Origin: Petrosia ficiformis
Lineage: Eukaryota; Porifera; Demospongiae; Haplosclerida; Petrosiidae
Length of the DNA: 64,000 bases
NCBI GenBank assembly: GCA_947044365.1
Contig: OX345636.1
Span: 8,018,001 to 8,082,000 of the forward strand
Direction: 5' to 3'
Shown here: piece after piece, positions 60,243 through 64,000 of the stretch
Numbering within the stretch: position 1 is the first letter of the stretch
How the letters are laid out: each line of letters opens with the position of its first letter
Position numbers and translations under genes: made by a program
The notes under the pieces: generated by a model
Told to the model about the DNA's origin: nothing
Database searches by the model: none
Seen by the model: only the letters and a program-made list of their open reading frames with translations

Positions 60243-60415
60243 TTATAATATTATATTATCTTGAAGTTGATTGTAGTCCATCTCTAGGTCAATATCAGAT
60301 GCTGTATATATAATTATGATAGGGTAATAATAATTATATTTATTATGAAATTCATTTTTCTTACTTTCAAATGTGTATTGTTGATGATGAATATCTTGAG
60401 AAATATCTTGCATAT
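60243..60415 (-). CDS. last two exons of an unrecognised gene
   Basis: Exons 60365-60415 (acceptor TTTTCAG, donor GAAA|GTAAGA) and 60243-60301 (acceptor TATACAG) join in phase 1. They give a C-terminus with MQDISQDIHHQQYTFE then SDIDLEMDYNQLQDNIIL and a stop. The paralogous tail at 29201-29271 supports that it is coding. The upstream exons must lie to the right, possibly beyond the window. Function unknown. Confidence 0.45.
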
Positions 60416-60419
60416 CTGA

Positions 60420-62255
60420 AAATTATAAAACCAATTACTATAAAGTATAATGAGAATTTATTATAGTACATTATAATTATAATACCATGGTACATAGGCA
60501 ATACCATGGGGCTCATAAGAAGAGTTAATTACTTTACAGTTTACATAAAGGGAATACTTGTCTCCAGTTTCAAGTGTTACAGTAGATAATTCAGTGTTTG
60601 TTTTCAGTTTGTCTCCTCCCTACATCACTTGTAAAGACTTCCTTTTGTGAACCTTAATTGCATTCCATTGACAAATTTTATAATCACCATGGAGATATCT
60701 CCCACTACAGATTGATGTGGGAAATTATGTCTTGTGCTTCAGCCCTCACCACATTTCCCACAGATGGTATAAGTCTATAATCTACCTCTGGTGTGAGATA
60801 TCCTATCAAGGGCGGATTTAGGGGGGGTTTGTGGAGTTGCAACCCCCCCAAAACATTTGAACTTTGAAAGACTTACACACGATCCTCACTCACAGAAGAA
60901 CACTTTTCAGACATGGCTGTGATAGCTATGCATTACCAGGAGAGAATTCCAGTAGAAGACATTTTGAAGGCTTTCATTTAACAACATCCGAGGCACATCT
61001 TCCAGAAATCGGTGTTAGAGGACCTTTTTCTTTTATTAATTAGTTTACCACGCCCTTTATGAATAATTAATTAGCTAAAATTTTGCACGGCGCGCGATGC
61101 ATGCCGAGATCAACCCCACCATACAATAAATCCTGTATCCACCCATGCCTATACTTATATAAATTATTTATTATAGTATACATCATATATGTAATATTAT
61201 CATACCTTGAATATAATCACATGTTTACTATTCATTTTATCGATCCTTCAATTTATATATCCCATAACTGTAATGAGTGGTAGTAATAATCATAATATCA
61301 TACTTATTAATATGTCAGGATAAACCTGAATATCAGGATCTATCAGGTGATCAATACTCAATGTCTTTTGAATACCTAGCTTAGCATACAATAGAAACCA
61401 TCAACATTATTAGCCATTTTCATGAGCTTATTCCTAACACCAATTGCAAATATCTGGAGTGCTTCGTAATGCTAGGAACACACTCCCAACTGCATATGGG
61501 TCATATCCCACATATATGGCCATCAGCCATATGTAAGAACACAAAGTAGACTAACTAATAACATAACACTTTATATTACAAAATACAAACTATGAATACT
61601 AAACTGATGTGTATACTGTATAATGTAATGGGTAATTTTAAACACTTCAGTTGGTTACAGGAGTTTCAATCTAATTTTATTATCCTCAATGTTGAATTGT
61701 AGGTAATATCTACATGTACTGGTTTCATTTCATCTTGATCTATATTGACTAGTACATATATATGTCATGATAAAGCATAGTAACAAAAATAATATTAATA
61801 CAATATATATAGTATAGTATTATAGATACAACCTATGGTGTATTATTATCATTCCATCTGTGAAAACAGCAGATGTTACTTACTCATTTCAGAGTAATTA
61901 GTATATACATGAATTTGTATTTATAATAACAAATAACATGTTGTATTCCACAGAAGTTAGCAGAATAGTCCAGTTGCATGTAGGAACTATGGAATGCAAT
62001 AATGAATAATTGCACATGATGTCACAATGTGATTACCAGTAGAAATGTATTGCTTCCTATTAGCTGAAGTGTTCAAATTTAAAATTGTTGCTGCATGGAT
62101 ACTATACGGTATACTCTACATTGTATATTAGCGAAAAGTGGGCTAAACTAGAATCTTCAATGAACATACCAATCTTTGTTTTGAGACAAAACGACGAGTG
62201 GTCCAAGAGATACAGCAAGTTTTGTTAACGTCATAAGTTTTACATACATGTATAT
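60420..62255. other. intergenic or intronic, no exon seen
   Basis: Contains fragments of dispersed repeats (a GGGGGGGTTTGTGGAGTTGC stretch at 60820, and a piece of the 30.1-kb repeat at 61400-61500). No exon supported. Confidence 0.3.
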
Positions 62256-63575
62256 CAGAGAGTACGGTAGTACTCTCTATGTAGGGATGGCACGGAAAAA
62301 AAATGGCCGCCCATGCATTTCAATTGCAAGTGATGAGCTGAAATCTCTGGTAATATATACACATAAGTTTCTATACACACATGCCTGTTTATATCTAGTG
62401 TTTTTATGACTACCAATACCTTCTAGATGGCCGAAGATTATTGTTAAGGTAGAGAACCGGCGAGTGGCAAAACTGGCAAAATCTTCATCATATTATTATT
62501 ATTAATATTATTATTTTCCAGACAAATCATTTTTTTGTTTGTTGACCTATCACGATGATTCTAGCACCATTCCCGTCGCATTTATAGTAAAATTCTGGTC
62601 GTAAAGTATCGAGATGATATCTTCAGATACTATGAAAGAAGACAGTCTCAACGACTACAAAGATTTGATCTGGAATTGGACGCCATTTTCCTAAGTGGAA
62701 TTTAATTACGCATGCGCATTTGTATACTCTTAACATGGAAGCTGAAAAGGTGGAAGTGTTTGGCATTGTAATAACATTTGTGAGTTTGTGAGCAAATACT
62801 AATAATGAATATAATAATTATTAATATTAAAGCAATTGTATAATAATATTGTATACTATGATAAGCATTGGAATACTGAATGGTTGACACAGTGACTGAC
62901 ACTACTTCTTGTAGGACTGCAGACAGTGATGTAAGTGAATAGAGAATACTAATAATGAATATAATAATTATTAATATTAAAGCAATTGTATAATAATATT
63001 GTATACTATGATAAGCATTGGAATACTGAATGGTTGACACAGTGACTGACACTACTTCTTGTAGGACTGCAGACAGTGATGTAAGTGAATAGAGAATATA
63101 CATCATCTGTAAGTGAAAGAGAATGATAATCAATACATAAACAAAAGACTGACCTTCATTGATGAACAAATTTTAATGCATTTTTGATTGCATGATTTCA
63201 TAATGATATATAGTATTTCTGCAATCTACAAAAAAACATTCACATCGTTTAGAAAAAAATCAATGAAAACAAGAATAATAAAAAACATTTTCAATAAAAA
63301 TGAAAGAAGATGTAGGGATGTCAAAACCCAAAAAGCAAGCAAACAAGGTTGGGAAGCTAACTTAGGACCCAAAATTAAACAAACCACTTCCATATAACCC
63401 TACATAATTACAGCTCTTTGTACAGAGGTGTAAGCACTTATGTAGGGTTATATGGAAGTGGTTTGTTTAATTTTGGGTCCTAAGTTAGCTTCCCAACCTT
63501 GTTTGCTTGCTTTTTGGGTTTTGACATCCCTACATCTTCTTTCATTTTTATTGAAAATGTTTTTTATTATTCTTG
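62256..63575 (+). mobile_element. foldback transposon, copy 2
   Basis: Starts AGAGAGTACGGTAGTACTCT. The body matches 18.17-18.49 kb (inverted), and it ends in two near-perfect inverted arms (63290-63410 and 63430-63565) with a short loop at about 63420. It contains a 150-bp direct duplication (62795-62944 and 62945-63094) that creates the hydrophobic repeat frame seen on the minus strand. Confidence 0.75.
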
Positions 63576-63933
63576 TATGTGGAAGTACTAGTACAAACAA
63601 TCCCAATGTGTAATATTGTATTGAAACTGATGTAAGCAGATGAGGGTTAAAATAATGTTAATTTATGACCTGACTAAATAGACTGTTTTAATATGACTAC
63701 ATTATAATCATAATTATAAATCATAAACTAATCTTAAGTCCCAAACACTATAATATATTACCTGGAAATCATCCAGTTTCATTTAATGATTTTAGACTCC
63801 ATTGCATGGGAAACAGATTAGTCTATTCTTCATAGACTATTACACTTCAACAGAAAGGTTTCATTATATAAACTTCACTGTGAATAAAGTTTAATAAAAT
63901 TTATGTTTAGAAAGTCATTAAGATAGTACTTAC

Positions 63934-63978
63934 ACAAGTCAGAGTGTGGGCAAGGAGTCTAAATGTGTTGAACTCCAT
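63934..63978 (-). CDS. possible first coding exon of a gene running out of the window
   Basis: ATG 63978 gives MEFNTFRLLAHTLTC directly followed by donor GTAAGT. It could start the gene whose tail is at 60243-60415, but intermediate exons are not seen and the phase (0) would require them. Confidence 0.2.
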
Positions 63979-64000
63979 GTAAGTGTGGTCTAGCTACTCC

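Noticed and set aside
62702..63169. Hydrophobic repeat protein
   Set aside because: Created by the 150-bp duplication in the foldback element; the residues are poly-Ile/Tyr from AT-rich DNA.

Overview
The window is AT-rich eukaryotic DNA. Its genes are split into many short exons with canonical GT/AG borders, and it is packed with MITEs, satellites and DNA transposons. The immune-type domains (tandem CARD, TRAF-type MATH, RING/TRAF zinc finger), the DUF7869-like, piggyBac-like and IS3EU-like elements, and a recurrent sponge-style cytoplasmic domain point to an early-branching animal. A demosponge such as Amphimedon is my best guess; this is inference, since no search was possible.

Layout. 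1-11.4 kb: an AT-rich flank with a tRNA-derived SINE, an orphan MATH exon on the minus strand (2662-3183), a 79-bp minisatellite with SINEs inside it, a hAT-type MITE with a perfect 8-bp target duplication, and fragments of DUF7869-type and piggyBac-type transposons. 11.5-20.7 kb (minus strand): one large gene that I reconstructed exon by exon, CARD-CARD-linker-large domain-coiled-coil exons-MATH-MATH. Nearly all its introns are phase 1, and it carries one in-frame TAG. 21-31 kb: repeats, a tandem segmental duplication, a 2A-like peptide ORF, and a truncated copy of a TRAF gene 5' end. 31.5-36.3 kb: a composite piggyBac-like element with TTAA at both ends, 674-bp near-identical direct repeats, and an internal 149-bp satellite. 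39.97-45.19 kb: a structurally complete DNA transposon (6-bp target duplication TACGTC, 86-bp perfect terminal inverted repeats, facing arrays of 30-bp repeats). It encodes a 392-residue HTH plus DDE transposase and, tail to tail, an uninterrupted 8-exon, 680-residue HECT-type E3 ubiquitin ligase that keeps its catalytic cysteine. 46-54 kb: microsatellites, a 55-bp minisatellite and a Cys-rich 10-residue repeat ORF. 55.3-60 kb (minus strand): a RING/TRAF-zinc-finger/coiled-coil/MATH gene with two frameshifts in the MATH exon. 60.2-64 kb: the 3' exons of a further minus-strand gene, plus a foldback element.

The host genes suggest an innate signalling neighbourhood: CARD adaptors on one side, a TRAF-like ubiquitin ligase on the other, with related MATH exons in both. 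The strongest candidates for a little-described system are the transposon carrying its own HECT ligase and the tandem-CARD plus tandem-MATH fusion gene.
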